From positions 1,054,001 through 1,118,000 of the forward strand of contig NZ_JABTEX010000001.1 of assembly GCF_015711645.1 (NCBI RefSeq): DNA of 64,000 bases. Direction: 5' to 3'. The notes beneath the pieces are model-generated. The model was not told where the DNA came from. It ran no database searches and worked only from the letters and a program-made list of their open reading frames with translations. The position numbers and the translations under genes are program-made. How positions within the stretch are numbered: the stretch's first letter is position 1; each line of letters begins with the position of its first letter. Origin of the DNA: Planomonospora sp. ID82291. GTDB taxonomy: Bacteria; Actinomycetota; Actinomycetes; Streptosporangiales; Streptosporangiaceae. Positions 8,876 through 18,550 of the stretch are shown here, piece by piece.

Positions 8876-9436
8876 GTGCTTACGGCCTATATCGACGAGA
8901 GTCTTCGTCGCCGTCCTGACGATTGCAGCGTCTACGCGATGGCGGCGGTCATCGCGGACTCCGCCGATCACGACGACATTCGTCTGGCTCTTGAGTCTCT
9001 TCGCCTTGGCAAACGACGCCGCCTGCACTGGCGCGACGAATCTCCGGCTCATCGACTCGACATCGCCCGAACGTTAACGAAGCTTCCCTTGCACAGCATC
9101 GTCACCGTCTGCATTCACGACAGGGGCATCCGACACGAGCGAGCGAGACGGCTCTGTCTGGAGCGCCTGCTCTGCGAACTCGACGCGAGAGACATCGAAG
9201 AGGTGGTCCTGGAGAGCCGCTACGCCGAGGATCGACTCGACCGGAGCCTCCTGACCGGCATGCGCCGGTCCCGTCGCGTGTCGCTGGCCATGGAGGTGCG
9301 CTGGATCTCGCCCTACGACGAGCCGTTGCTGTGGGCGGCGGATGCCATGGTAGGCGCCACGACCCGGTGGCTCGACGGACACTCGCAGTGCTTCGACGTG
9401 CTTGCCGACCAGATCCGAGTGATCTGCCTGGAGTGA
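8876..9436 (+). CDS. DUF3800-like protein carried between inverted repeats
   Basis: A 186-residue protein opening MLTAYIDESLRRRPDDCSVY. The YIDES motif near the N-terminus, RLHWRDE around residue 50 and LLWAADAMVGAT near the C-terminus match the acidic-residue pattern of DUF3800 proteins, whose fold is related to RNase H. Members are often found in mobile or defence contexts, but the molecular function is not established. The GTG start at 8876 has AGGTGA about 15 bases upstream, which is far. Base composition is visibly less GC-rich than in neighbouring genes, and the gene lies centrally in a segment bounded by perfect inverted repeats, both signs of acquisition. No partner gene of a known defence system was identified. 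Confidence 0.65.
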   Translation: MLTAYIDESLRRRPDDCSVYAMAAVIADSADHDDIRLALESLRLGKRRRLHWRDESPAHRLDIARTLTKLPLHSIVTVCIHDRGIRHERARRLCLERLLCELDARDIEEVVLESRYAEDRLDRSLLTGMRRSRRVSLAMEVRWISPYDEPLLWAADAMVGATTRWLDGHSQCFDVLADQIRVICLE

Positions 9437-9688
9437 GATGGCAGCGCGAAGGCCGGGCACCCGATATCCCTCGGTAGTCCCGGCCTCACTTCCGCACTCC
9501 CAGGGGCGCGGCTTCCCTCAGTGTGCCTTACTAGACGTGATTAGGCAAGCGCGTTCAGCCATGAGCGAGAACGCAAAGGCTGGACGCCCGATTCCGTTGG
9601 GAAAGCTGAGGCGGGGGAACACGCGCTCCACGCCGAAGCAGTGGCGCCTGCCGGTCCGCTGCGCACCCGGATCACGCCCTGCGGCGCC
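9437..9688. other. Non-coding remainder of the central segment
   Basis: About 250 bases between the DUF3800-like stop and the right repeat arm. An open frame from ATG 9561 begins MSENAKAGRPIPLGKLRRG but runs into the repeat without any domain or clear ribosome site, so I do not call it a gene. The sequence could be a decayed gene end. Confidence 0.35.
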
Positions 9689-10011
9689 CGGCCCTGAGCT
9701 CCTTTCTGACAGGGTGGCTTCAGCTGCGGCGAGCAGCCCTGAACCGGACGCGAGCCGGTGGCTTCAGCATCGGCGGGCACCCCGGTCGTCCGGGAAAGGA
9801 CCGCATCCATACGGCCCGCACGCCGTACGGCGGAGCACAAGGAGCGCGGCGCGGGCCGGTGGTCCAGGCGGCGTGCAAGGCGCAACCCCGCGCGCCCGCC
9901 AGGCCGGAGGCCTGACCCCACCAGACCCAGCTGAGACGGCCGCCTGGACCACCGGCCCGCAGAGCGCGACCATGAACAGAACAGAAGCCCCCACCGAAGC
10001 ACGGCCTCACG
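9689..10011 (-). repeat. 323-bp perfect inverted repeat, right arm
   Basis: Exact reverse complement of 8284-8606. It ends 39 bases from the stop codon of the YihY/BrkB gene. Immediately outside it, at 10026-10053, is a degenerate second copy of the arm's outer 25 bases (CACCGAAGCACG followed by a GC-rich run and TCAC), which overlaps the yihY stop codon. Confidence 0.95.
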
Positions 10012-10050
10012 ATCCAGCCCGCAGAAACCTTCACCGAAGCACGAGGCCCC

Positions 10051-10992
10051 TCACCCCTGCGAGGAAAGGCCGTCCCCACCCGGCACGGGAGTCGGTTCGG
10101 GCGGCGGGCCGAGGGAGGCGGTGGCCGTCCACGCCGCGGTGTACATCACGACCCGGGAGGAGAAGTTGATCCAGATCAGCAGGCCCACCATCACCGCGAA
10201 CACCCCGTAGACCGGGTTGTTCAAGGTGAACGAGAGCAGGAACGCCGCAAGCTGCTTGAGCAGGCCGAACGCGACCGCGCCGAGCAGCGCGCCGCGCAGC
10301 ACCACCCGGAACGGCTGGGCGGAACGGCCCAGCCAGCCCAGGACCACGAGGAAGACCACGGTGTCGGCGGCCACGCCGACCGCCAGACCCGCCAGCCAGA
10401 CGGTGGCGGTCCCGGCGAACGACTCCGACAGGCCCAGCCACCCGGCCACCGTCCCGCTGGCCTGCGTGGCGACACCGCCGACCGCCACCGAGACGAGCAT
10501 CGTGGCGCCGACCAGGACCAGGGCCGCCAGGTCGCGGAGCTTGCCGGGCAGGAAGCCGAGCGGCGGCCCGGTGGTCATGGAGATCTCGCGCAGCGCCCCG
10601 CGCAGGGCGTCGATCGCGCCGAGACCGGCGTAGAGCAGGCCGAGCAGGCCGATGATCCCCGCTCCGGTCCGGGCGTCGGCGATCTGGTCGATCGGGAGCT
10701 TGGCGGCCAGGCCGGGGAGGTACTCGTCGATCGCCTTGCGCAGCGTCTCCTCGGCGTTCGGCCGTTCCGCCAGGAGGAAGCCCGCGACGGCGAAGGCCAG
10801 CGCGATGATCGGGAAGAAGGACAGGAAGGCGAAGTACGTCACCGCGCCGGCCAGCCGGTCGCCCGACTGGAGCCGGTAGCGCTGCGCCGTCCGGATCAGG
10901 TGGTCCAGCCAGGGCCACCTGATCCGGTCGGTCGCGATCTCACGCCCGCCCCGCTCGCGCAGCGCGCTGATCCGCTCCTTCAGACCCGTCAC
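10051..10992 (-). CDS. YihY/BrkB family inner-membrane protein
   Basis: A 313-residue polytopic membrane protein. The N-terminal cytoplasmic part (about 50 residues) precedes the family hallmark RLAGAVTYFAFLSFFPIIAL, followed by further membrane helices (LLGLLYAGLGAIDALRGALR; ATVWLAGLAVGVAADTVVFL) and the C-terminal signature SFTLNNPVYGVFAVMVGLLI, WINFSSRVVMYTAAW. Family members were historically called ribonuclease BN or virulence factor BrkB, but a nuclease role is not supported and the transport role is unproven. It is transcribed in the same direction as, and downstream of, trpS. Its stop codon lies next to the repeat element. Confidence 0.9.
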   Translation of the reverse strand: MTGLKERISALRERGGREIATDRIRWPWLDHLIRTAQRYRLQSGDRLAGAVTYFAFLSFFPIIALAFAVAGFLLAERPNAEETLRKAIDEYLPGLAAKLPIDQIADARTGAGIIGLLGLLYAGLGAIDALRGALREISMTTGPPLGFLPGKLRDLAALVLVGATMLVSVAVGGVATQASGTVAGWLGLSESFAGTATVWLAGLAVGVAADTVVFLVVLGWLGRSAQPFRVVLRGALLGAVAFGLLKQLAAFLLSFTLNNPVYGVFAVMVGLLIWINFSSRVVMYTAAWTATASLGPPPEPTPVPGGDGLSSQG

Positions 10993-11090
10993 GCCGCTTT
11001 CCTACCCCGGCCGCGGGAAGGAACCGCCCAAGGGGACGGAGGAACCGCTCCGCGAGGCCGAGGAGCCGCGCAAGGAGGCCGAGGAACCCC

Positions 11091-12095
11091 TCAGGGAGTG
11101 GGGAGGAACCCCGCTCGGTCGCGGACCTTCTCCATGGTCTCGGCGGCCACCGCACGGGCCCGCGTGGCTCCGGCGGCGAGCAGCCTGTCGAGCTCGTCCT
11201 CGTCGGCGAGCAGCTTCTCCGTGCGCTCCCGGATCGGCGCGAAGGTCTCCACGACGGCCTCGGCCACGTCCTTCTTGAAGGTGCCGTAGCCCTGCCCGGC
11301 GTAGCGGGTCTCCAGGTCGGGGATCGGCGTGGCGGTCAGCGCCGACAGGATGCGCAGCAGGTTGGCGATGCCGGGCTTGTTCTCCTCGTCGAAGGCGATC
11401 TCGGTGCCGGTGTCGGTGACCGCCCGCATGACCTTCTTGCGGAGCGGCCCCGGCTGCTCCAGCAGGTCCAGGATGCCCGCGGGCGAGGAGGACGACTTCG
11501 ACATCTTGGCCGTCGGCTCCTGCAGGTCGGTGATCTTCTCGACGCCCTTGACGATGTACGGCTCGGGCAGCGTGAAGGTCTCGCCGAAGCGGTGGTTGAA
11601 GCGCTGGGCCAGGTCGCGGGTGAGCTCCAGGTGCTGCTTCTGGTCGGCCCCGACCGGGACCTTGTTCGCCCCGTAGAGCAGGATGTCGGCCGCCTGCAGG
11701 ATCGGGTAGGTGAACAGGCCGACCCCGGCCGAGCTCTCGCCGTACTTGGCGGACTTGTCCTTGAACTGGGTCATCCGCCCGGCCTCGCCCATGCCGGTGA
11801 GGCACATCAGGACCCAGGCCAGCTCGGTGTGCTCGCGCACGTGGCTCTGGACGAAGACCGTGGAGCGCTCGGGGTCCAGGCCGGCGGCGAAGAGCTGGGC
11901 CGCGGCGATCCTGGAGCGCCGCCGCAGCGCCTCGGGCTGGTAGTCCACCGTGATCGCATGCAGGTCGACGACGCAGTAGAAGGCGTCGTAGCCCTCCTGC
12001 AACGCGACGTACTGCCGCACGGCACCCAGGTAGTTTCCCAGGTGGAAGGAGTCGGCGGTGGGCTGGATTCCGGACAGGACACGGGGACTGGCCAT
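11091..12095 (-). CDS. trpS: Tryptophanyl-tRNA synthetase
   Basis: A 334-residue class I aminoacyl-tRNA synthetase that charges tRNA-Trp in the cytosol. The class I motifs are visible: the HIGH-equivalent HLGN in [13 protein letters not shown] near residue 18, and KMSKS in [13 protein letters not shown] near residue 200. The segment [17 protein letters not shown] and the [19 protein letters not shown] region match the standard bacterial form in length and order. It is flanked by the CNNM/CBS gene upstream (14-base gap) and YihY downstream, all on the minus strand. The 3' flank at 11030-11090 contains a poorly conserved GA-rich repeat of about 21 bases. Confidence 0.95.
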   Translation of the reverse strand: MASPRVLSGIQPTADSFHLGNYLGAVRQYVALQEGYDAFYCVVDLHAITVDYQPEALRRRSRIAAAQLFAAGLDPERSTVFVQSHVREHTELAWVLMCLTGMGEAGRMTQFKDKSAKYGESSAGVGLFTYPILQAADILLYGANKVPVGADQKQHLELTRDLAQRFNHRFGETFTLPEPYIVKGVEKITDLQEPTAKMSKSSSSPAGILDLLEQPGPLRKKVMRAVTDTGTEIAFDEENKPGIANLLRILSALTATPIPDLETRYAGQGYGTFKKDVAEAVVETFAPIRERTEKLLADEDELDRLLAAGATRARAVAAETMEKVRDRAGFLPTP

Positions 12096-12109
12096 AGTCG
12101 GTAATTCTG

Positions 12110-13501
12110 TCAGGCGCCGGGAGTGCTCGGGGACTCCGACGCGGAAGCCGTACCGGAATCCGCGGTCGCCGATCCGGAATCGGGGGAATCGGGAGGAAGA
12201 TCCGGGGCGGGCGGGCCCTCCTCGGGGCGGCGTTCGATCCGCACCCGCGCCACCCTGCGCCCGTCCAGCTCCGTGACCGACAGCTCGAAGCCGGGGATCT
12301 CGACCCGCTCCCCCAGCGCGGGCAGGTGGCCGAGGGCCGCCATCACGAACCCGCCGAGGGTCTCGTAGGGCCCGTCGGGCAGCCGGATGCCGGTCTCCCC
12401 CGCCACCTCGTCGAGGTTCGCCAGACCGTCGAGCTCGATCTGCCCGGCCGGCAGCACCGCCGGCTCGCCGGTGACGTCGTGCTCGTCGCGGATGTCGCCG
12501 ACGAGCTCCTCGACCAGGTCCTCCAGGGTGACGATCCCCGCCGTGCCGCCGTACTCGTCCACCACGATCGCCAGGTGCTGGCCCTCGTCGCGCATCTCCG
12601 ACAGCGTCTTCAGCACCCGTTTGCTGGCGGGCACCAGTTTGACCGGCCGGATCGGCACCAGCTCGCCGATCGGCTCGATCGACCCGGTCAGGACCGGGTC
12701 GAGCAGGTCCCTGATGTGCACGAACCCGATGACGTCGTCGTAGGAGTCGCGGTAGACGGGGAAGCGGGAGTGCGGCATGGCGGCGGCCAGGACGGCGGCC
12801 TCGGCGAGCCGGGTGTCGACGGACATGAACTCCACCTCCGTGCGGGGCAGCATCACCTCGCGGAGCTGCCGCTTGCCCGCCGCGAAGACCTCCGCGATCA
12901 GGCTGCGCTCGTCCTCGTCCAGCTCCTGGTGGCCGACCACCATGTCCCGCAGCTCCTCGGTGGAGATCTCCTCCCGGTCCGCCTCGGGATCACCGCCGAG
13001 CAGCTTGACCACGCCGTCGGTGGACTTCGACAGCGCCCAGATGACCGGCCGCGACAGCGCGGCCACCCGGTCCAGGAACGGCGCCACCAGCAGGGAGAGC
13101 CCCTCGGCCCGCTGCCGGGCCAGCCTCTTGGGCGCCAGTTCGCCCAGCACCAGGGAGAAGTAGGAGATCGCCAGGGTCACCAGCACCAGCGCGGCGGGGC
13201 CGGCGACCGCGGCCGGCGCGCCCCAGCCGGTCAGCACGGGCACCAGCTCCCCGGCGAGGGTGTCGGCGCCGAACGCCGCCGACAGCATGGTCGCCACGGT
13301 GACGCCGATCTGCACGGCCGACAGGAAGCGGTTGGGGTCGCGGGCGAGCCTGGCGGCCCGCGCGCCCCTGCGCCCCCGCTCGCCGAGCCGGCGCACCTGG
13401 CTCTCCCGGAGGGAGACCATGGCCATCTCCGCACCCGCGAAGAACCCGCCGATCAGGACGAAGAGCAGGACCAGCGCGATGTTGGCCAGGACACTGTTCA
13501 C
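12110..13501 (-). CDS. CNNM/DUF21 membrane protein with CBS pair and CorC_HlyC domain
   Basis: A 463-residue membrane protein of the hemolysin C/CNNM family, linked elsewhere to magnesium or cobalt efflux. The N-terminal DUF21 domain starts with [40 protein letters not shown]. Two CBS repeats follow ([34 protein letters not shown]), then a CorC_HlyC domain near 350-440 and an acidic, Ser/Pro-rich tail. The GTG at 13501 is chosen because GGAG lies eight bases upstream and the membrane domain then starts at once. An in-frame ATG at 13564 would add 21 residues. It is divergent from galE. Substrate ion inferred from the family. Confidence 0.85.
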   Translation of the reverse strand: MNSVLANIALVLLFVLIGGFFAGAEMAMVSLRESQVRRLGERGRRGARAARLARDPNRFLSAVQIGVTVATMLSAAFGADTLAGELVPVLTGWGAPAAVAGPAALVLVTLAISYFSLVLGELAPKRLARQRAEGLSLLVAPFLDRVAALSRPVIWALSKSTDGVVKLLGGDPEADREEISTEELRDMVVGHQELDEDERSLIAEVFAAGKRQLREVMLPRTEVEFMSVDTRLAEAAVLAAAMPHSRFPVYRDSYDDVIGFVHIRDLLDPVLTGSIEPIGELVPIRPVKLVPASKRVLKTLSEMRDEGQHLAIVVDEYGGTAGIVTLEDLVEELVGDIRDEHDVTGEPAVLPAGQIELDGLANLDEVAGETGIRLPDGPYETLGGFVMAALGHLPALGERVEIPGFELSVTELDGRRVARVRIERRPEEGPPAPDLPPDSPDSGSATADSGTASASESPSTPGA

Positions 13502-13564
13502 GACACCGACTCCGTCATGGCCGTCGCCCGTTCCGACCGTCACCGATAGGGGATGAGCCAGCAT

Positions 13565-13623
13565 ATGCTGGCGGTAGGCTTACATAAATAAACATCTTCA
13601 AACACCATCAAACAGGAGGATCC
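13565..13623 (+). promoter_or_regulatory. AT-rich divergent promoter region of galE
   Basis: A conspicuously AT-rich stretch (CTTACATAAATAAACATC) ahead of galE, followed by a near-repeat (CTTCAAACACC, then CATCAAACAGG) and the ribosome site AGGAGG. TACATAAAT is a plausible -10 element; no convincing -35 was seen. It could serve galE and, backwards, the CNNM gene. Confidence 0.45.
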
Positions 13624-14583
13624 GTGAAGCTGCTGGTCACCGGAGGAGCCGGCTACATCGGGAGCGTCGTGGCGGCGCAGCTCACCGAGGCCGGCCACGA
13701 GGTCACCGTGCTCGACGACCTGTCCACCGGCCACGCCGACGCGGTGCCCTCCGGCGCGCGCTTCGTGCAGGGCTCGATCACCGACGCCGCCGCCGTGCTG
13801 GAGGGGATGGACGGCGTGCTGCACTTCGCCGCCAAGTCCCTGGTCGGCGAGTCCGTGGAGAAGCCCGGCCTCTACTGGTCGCACAACCTGGGCGGCACCC
13901 TGGCCCTGCTGGACGCCATGCGCGCCGCCGGAGTCGGCCGCATCGTGTTCTCCTCCACCGCCGCCACGTACGGCGAGCCGGAGCGCTCCCCCATCGCGGA
14001 GACCGACCCGACCCGCCCGACCAACCCCTACGGCGCCTCCAAGCTCGCGGTCGACACCGCGCTCTCCGCCTTCGCCGGGCTGTACGGCCTGGCCCCGGTC
14101 AGCCTGCGCTACTTCAACGTGGGCGGCGCGTACACCGCGGCCGACGGCCGGGTCTACCGCGAGCGCCACACCGTGGAGACCCACCTGATTCCCAATGTCC
14201 TCGCCGTGGCGCTGGGAGAGCGCGAGTCGGTCAACGTGTTCGGCACGGACTACCCGACCCCCGACGGGACATGCGTGCGCGACTACATCCACGTGTCCGA
14301 CCTGGCCCGCGCCCACCTGCTCGCGCTGGACGCCTGCACGCCGGGCGAGCACAAGGTCTACAACCTGGGCAGCGGCACCGGCTTCTCGGTCCAGGAGATC
14401 GTGTCGGTCTGCCGCCAGGTGACCGGGCACCCGATCCCGGCGGTCGTCGGCGGGCGCCGCGCCGGGGACCCGGCCGTGCTGGTGGCCTCCTCCGCGAAGA
14501 TCCAGCGGGAGCTCGGCTGGAAGCCGGAGCACCCGCAGGTGCGGGACATCGTCGCCGACGCCTGGGCCGCCCTGCCCCGCTGA
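13624..14583 (+). CDS. galE: UDP-glucose 4-epimerase
   Basis: A 319-residue short-chain dehydrogenase/reductase that interconverts UDP-glucose and UDP-galactose using bound NAD. The NAD-binding motif TGGAGYIG is at residues 6-13; the catalytic Ser/Thr region SSTAATYGE is near 110, and Tyr136-x3-Lys140 lies in [15 protein letters not shown] and the C-terminal DYIHVSDLA are also typical of GalE. The GTG start follows a strong AGGAGG site. No other Leloir genes are adjacent; it probably supplies UDP-galactose for cell-envelope glycans. The stop codon itself lies inside a 32-bp tandem repeat. Confidence 0.93.
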   Translation: MKLLVTGGAGYIGSVVAAQLTEAGHEVTVLDDLSTGHADAVPSGARFVQGSITDAAAVLEGMDGVLHFAAKSLVGESVEKPGLYWSHNLGGTLALLDAMRAAGVGRIVFSSTAATYGEPERSPIAETDPTRPTNPYGASKLAVDTALSAFAGLYGLAPVSLRYFNVGGAYTAADGRVYRERHTVETHLIPNVLAVALGERESVNVFGTDYPTPDGTCVRDYIHVSDLARAHLLALDACTPGEHKVYNLGSGTGFSVQEIVSVCRQVTGHPIPAVVGGRRAGDPAVLVASSAKIQRELGWKPEHPQVRDIVADAWAALPR

Positions 14584-14650
14584 GCCGGCCGCCCGGCGCC
14601 CCGGCGTCCCGGTGAGCCGGCCGCCCGGCGCCCCGGCGTCCCGGTGAGCC
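14581..14650 (+). repeat. 32-bp tandem duplication covering the galE stop codon
   Basis: Two perfect copies (14581-14612 and 14613-14644), each starting with TGAGCCGGCC, plus the first seven bases of a third. The first TGA is the galE stop, so each copy carries an in-frame stop. Shorter related GGGTCACCG/CGGTGTCCCGCAG repeats follow up to about 14720. Confidence 0.9.
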
Positions 14651-14711
14651 GCGCGGGTCACCGTACGGTGTCCCGCAGCGGGTCACCGGGCGGTGTCCCG
14701 CAGCGCGCGGG

Positions 14712-15263
14712 TCACCGGGCGCCCCGCCGCACCACGCGGGTCACCGTGCGGACCGCGTTGTCGGTCGCGTCGCCGTCCACGACCCGCGAGGAGAGCGCGG
14801 CGGTGGCCCGCAGCGGGCCGCGCGCGCCCGGCCGCACCACCCCGGTGATCCGCACCTCGCCTCGGCCTCCCGCCGGCACGTCCCGGCGGGAGGCGCAGAC
14901 CACCTCGCCCGCCGTCCGGCCCGGACGGCACTCCGCGACGTCGACGTAGCGGATCCGCACCGCCTCCGGCAGCCGGACGGTGAGCACGGGCCGCACCGCC
15001 TCGCCCGGTCCCGCGTTGCGCACCCGCACCCGGTAGACCAGCCGCCGCCCCGGCTGCGCGCGCCGCGGCGACGCCTCCATCCGCACGGACAGGTCCGCCC
15101 CGCCCCGGGCCGTCCCGCCGACCGCCGCCCTCGGCTCCCCGGCCTCCGCCCGCACCGCTCCCCGTCCCGCGGCCCCCGCCGTCGCCCCCGCCGTCGCCGG
15201 CGCTCCCGCGAGGACCAGACCCATCACTCCGGCGACGACCCGCGCCGCACCATGCACCTTCAA
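14712..15263 (-). CDS. Secreted DUF11-type repeat protein
   Basis: A 183-residue exported protein. A TTG start at 15263, with AGGGGAG close upstream, gives a signal peptide (KVHGAARVVAGVMGLVLAGA) and then an Ala/Gly-rich stretch. The mature part is a single beta-sandwich-like domain of DUF11 type: ADLSVRMEASPRRAQPGRRL, YRVRVRNAGPG, and a C-terminal VVDGDATDNAVRTVTRVV, which resembles the D..NN.A pattern at the end of such domains. One Cys pair (AECRPGRTAGEVVC) may form a disulfide. It stands alone between galE and mdh. DUF11 proteins are usually surface or matrix proteins; the role here is unknown. Confidence 0.72.
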   Translation of the reverse strand: MKVHGAARVVAGVMGLVLAGAPATAGATAGAAGRGAVRAEAGEPRAAVGGTARGGADLSVRMEASPRRAQPGRRLVYRVRVRNAGPGEAVRPVLTVRLPEAVRIRYVDVAECRPGRTAGEVVCASRRDVPAGGRGEVRITGVVRPGARGPLRATAALSSRVVDGDATDNAVRTVTRVVRRGAR

Positions 15264-15366
15264 CACCGCTCCCCTGACGATCAATGATCATTGAACGCGG
15301 TGATCATGCTCTGCGGACCGACCGACACGTCATGGCTCCGCCATCACGGAGGCATGTGACGCGAAA

Positions 15367-15394
15367 GAGCCCCGGACCGCGCGGTCCGGGGCTC
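15367..15394. terminator. 28-bp perfect palindrome, candidate terminator
   Basis: GAGCCCCGGACCGC is followed at once by its reverse complement, giving a 14-bp arm palindrome with no true loop beyond four bases. It lies between the mdh stop (minus strand) and the DUF11 gene start, as expected for the mdh terminator. It lacks a T-tract, common in high-GC actinomycetes. Confidence 0.7.
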
Positions 15395-15486
15395 CTGCCG
15401 CACGCTCGCACCCCGGCCGGAGGAGCAGACCGGGACGCGGACGGCGCCGCGGTCGGATCAGGCCGAGGGCACGGACGGCGTCGCGC

Positions 15487-17993
<2,507 letters not shown>

Positions 17994-18019
17994 GTCAATC
18001 CGTGGCTAAGATGAGGGGC

Positions 18020-18535
18020 ATGTCCCTGCGCATGGCGCTTCTCGGCCTGCTGACGGCGTCAGGCCCGGCGAGCGGCTACGACCTCACGAAACGCTTCGAG
18101 AGCTCGGTCAACCACGCCTGGCACGCCGGGCACAGCCAGATCTATCCGGAGCTCGCCAAGATGGCCGCCGAGGGCCTGGTGACGGTCGGCGAGGAGGGGC
18201 CGCGCGGCCGGAAGACCTACACGGTCACCGAGGAGGGCTCCCGGCTGCTGCACGACTGGCTGGTGACGAAGGAGAACTTCCGGCCGGTCCGCGACGAGGG
18301 GGCGCTGCGCGCCTTCCTGCTGCCCCTGCTGGAGCCCGAGGAGTCCGTGGCGCTGCTGCGCAGGGAGGCGGAGGCCTACGCCGCCAGGCTGGCCGGGCTG
18401 GAGGCGCTCTGGCAGGTCAAGCAGGGTTCCGGCTTCGGGACGTACGCCCTGGACCTGGGGATCCGCCAGCTGCGGATGATGCGGGACTGGGCCGGGGAGA
18501 CCGCCGACCGGATCGAGCACGCCGCCCGGGGTTAG
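18020..18535 (+). CDS. PadR family transcriptional regulator
   Basis: A 171-residue winged-helix regulator. The N-terminal domain MSLRMALLGLLTASGPASGY, DLTKRFESSVNHAWHAGHSQ, IYPELAKMAAEGLV and the wing GRKTYTVTEEG are textbook PadR. The C-terminal half is the Vir/PadR-C helical dimerisation region (about residues 90-170). The ATG at 18020 is preferred, although 18011 is possible and the ribosome site is poor. It is divergent from an MFS exporter, with two ATGT-N8-ACAT dyads between them. It probably acts as a ligand-released repressor of both genes. Confidence 0.9.
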   Translation: MSLRMALLGLLTASGPASGYDLTKRFESSVNHAWHAGHSQIYPELAKMAAEGLVTVGEEGPRGRKTYTVTEEGSRLLHDWLVTKENFRPVRDEGALRAFLLPLLEPEESVALLRREAEAYAARLAGLEALWQVKQGSGFGTYALDLGIRQLRMMRDWAGETADRIEHAARG

Positions 18536-18550
18536 CCGCGGCCGGTCCCG

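Noticed and set aside
9600-9690. tRNA-like stretch within the inverted-repeat element that might act as an attachment site
   Set aside because: No cloverleaf, no GGTTC-A T-arm and no anticodon stem could be assembled.
9438-10169. 243-residue frame spanning the right inverted-repeat arm
   Set aside because: Most of it is repeat sequence, it overlaps yihY antisense, and it has no family features.
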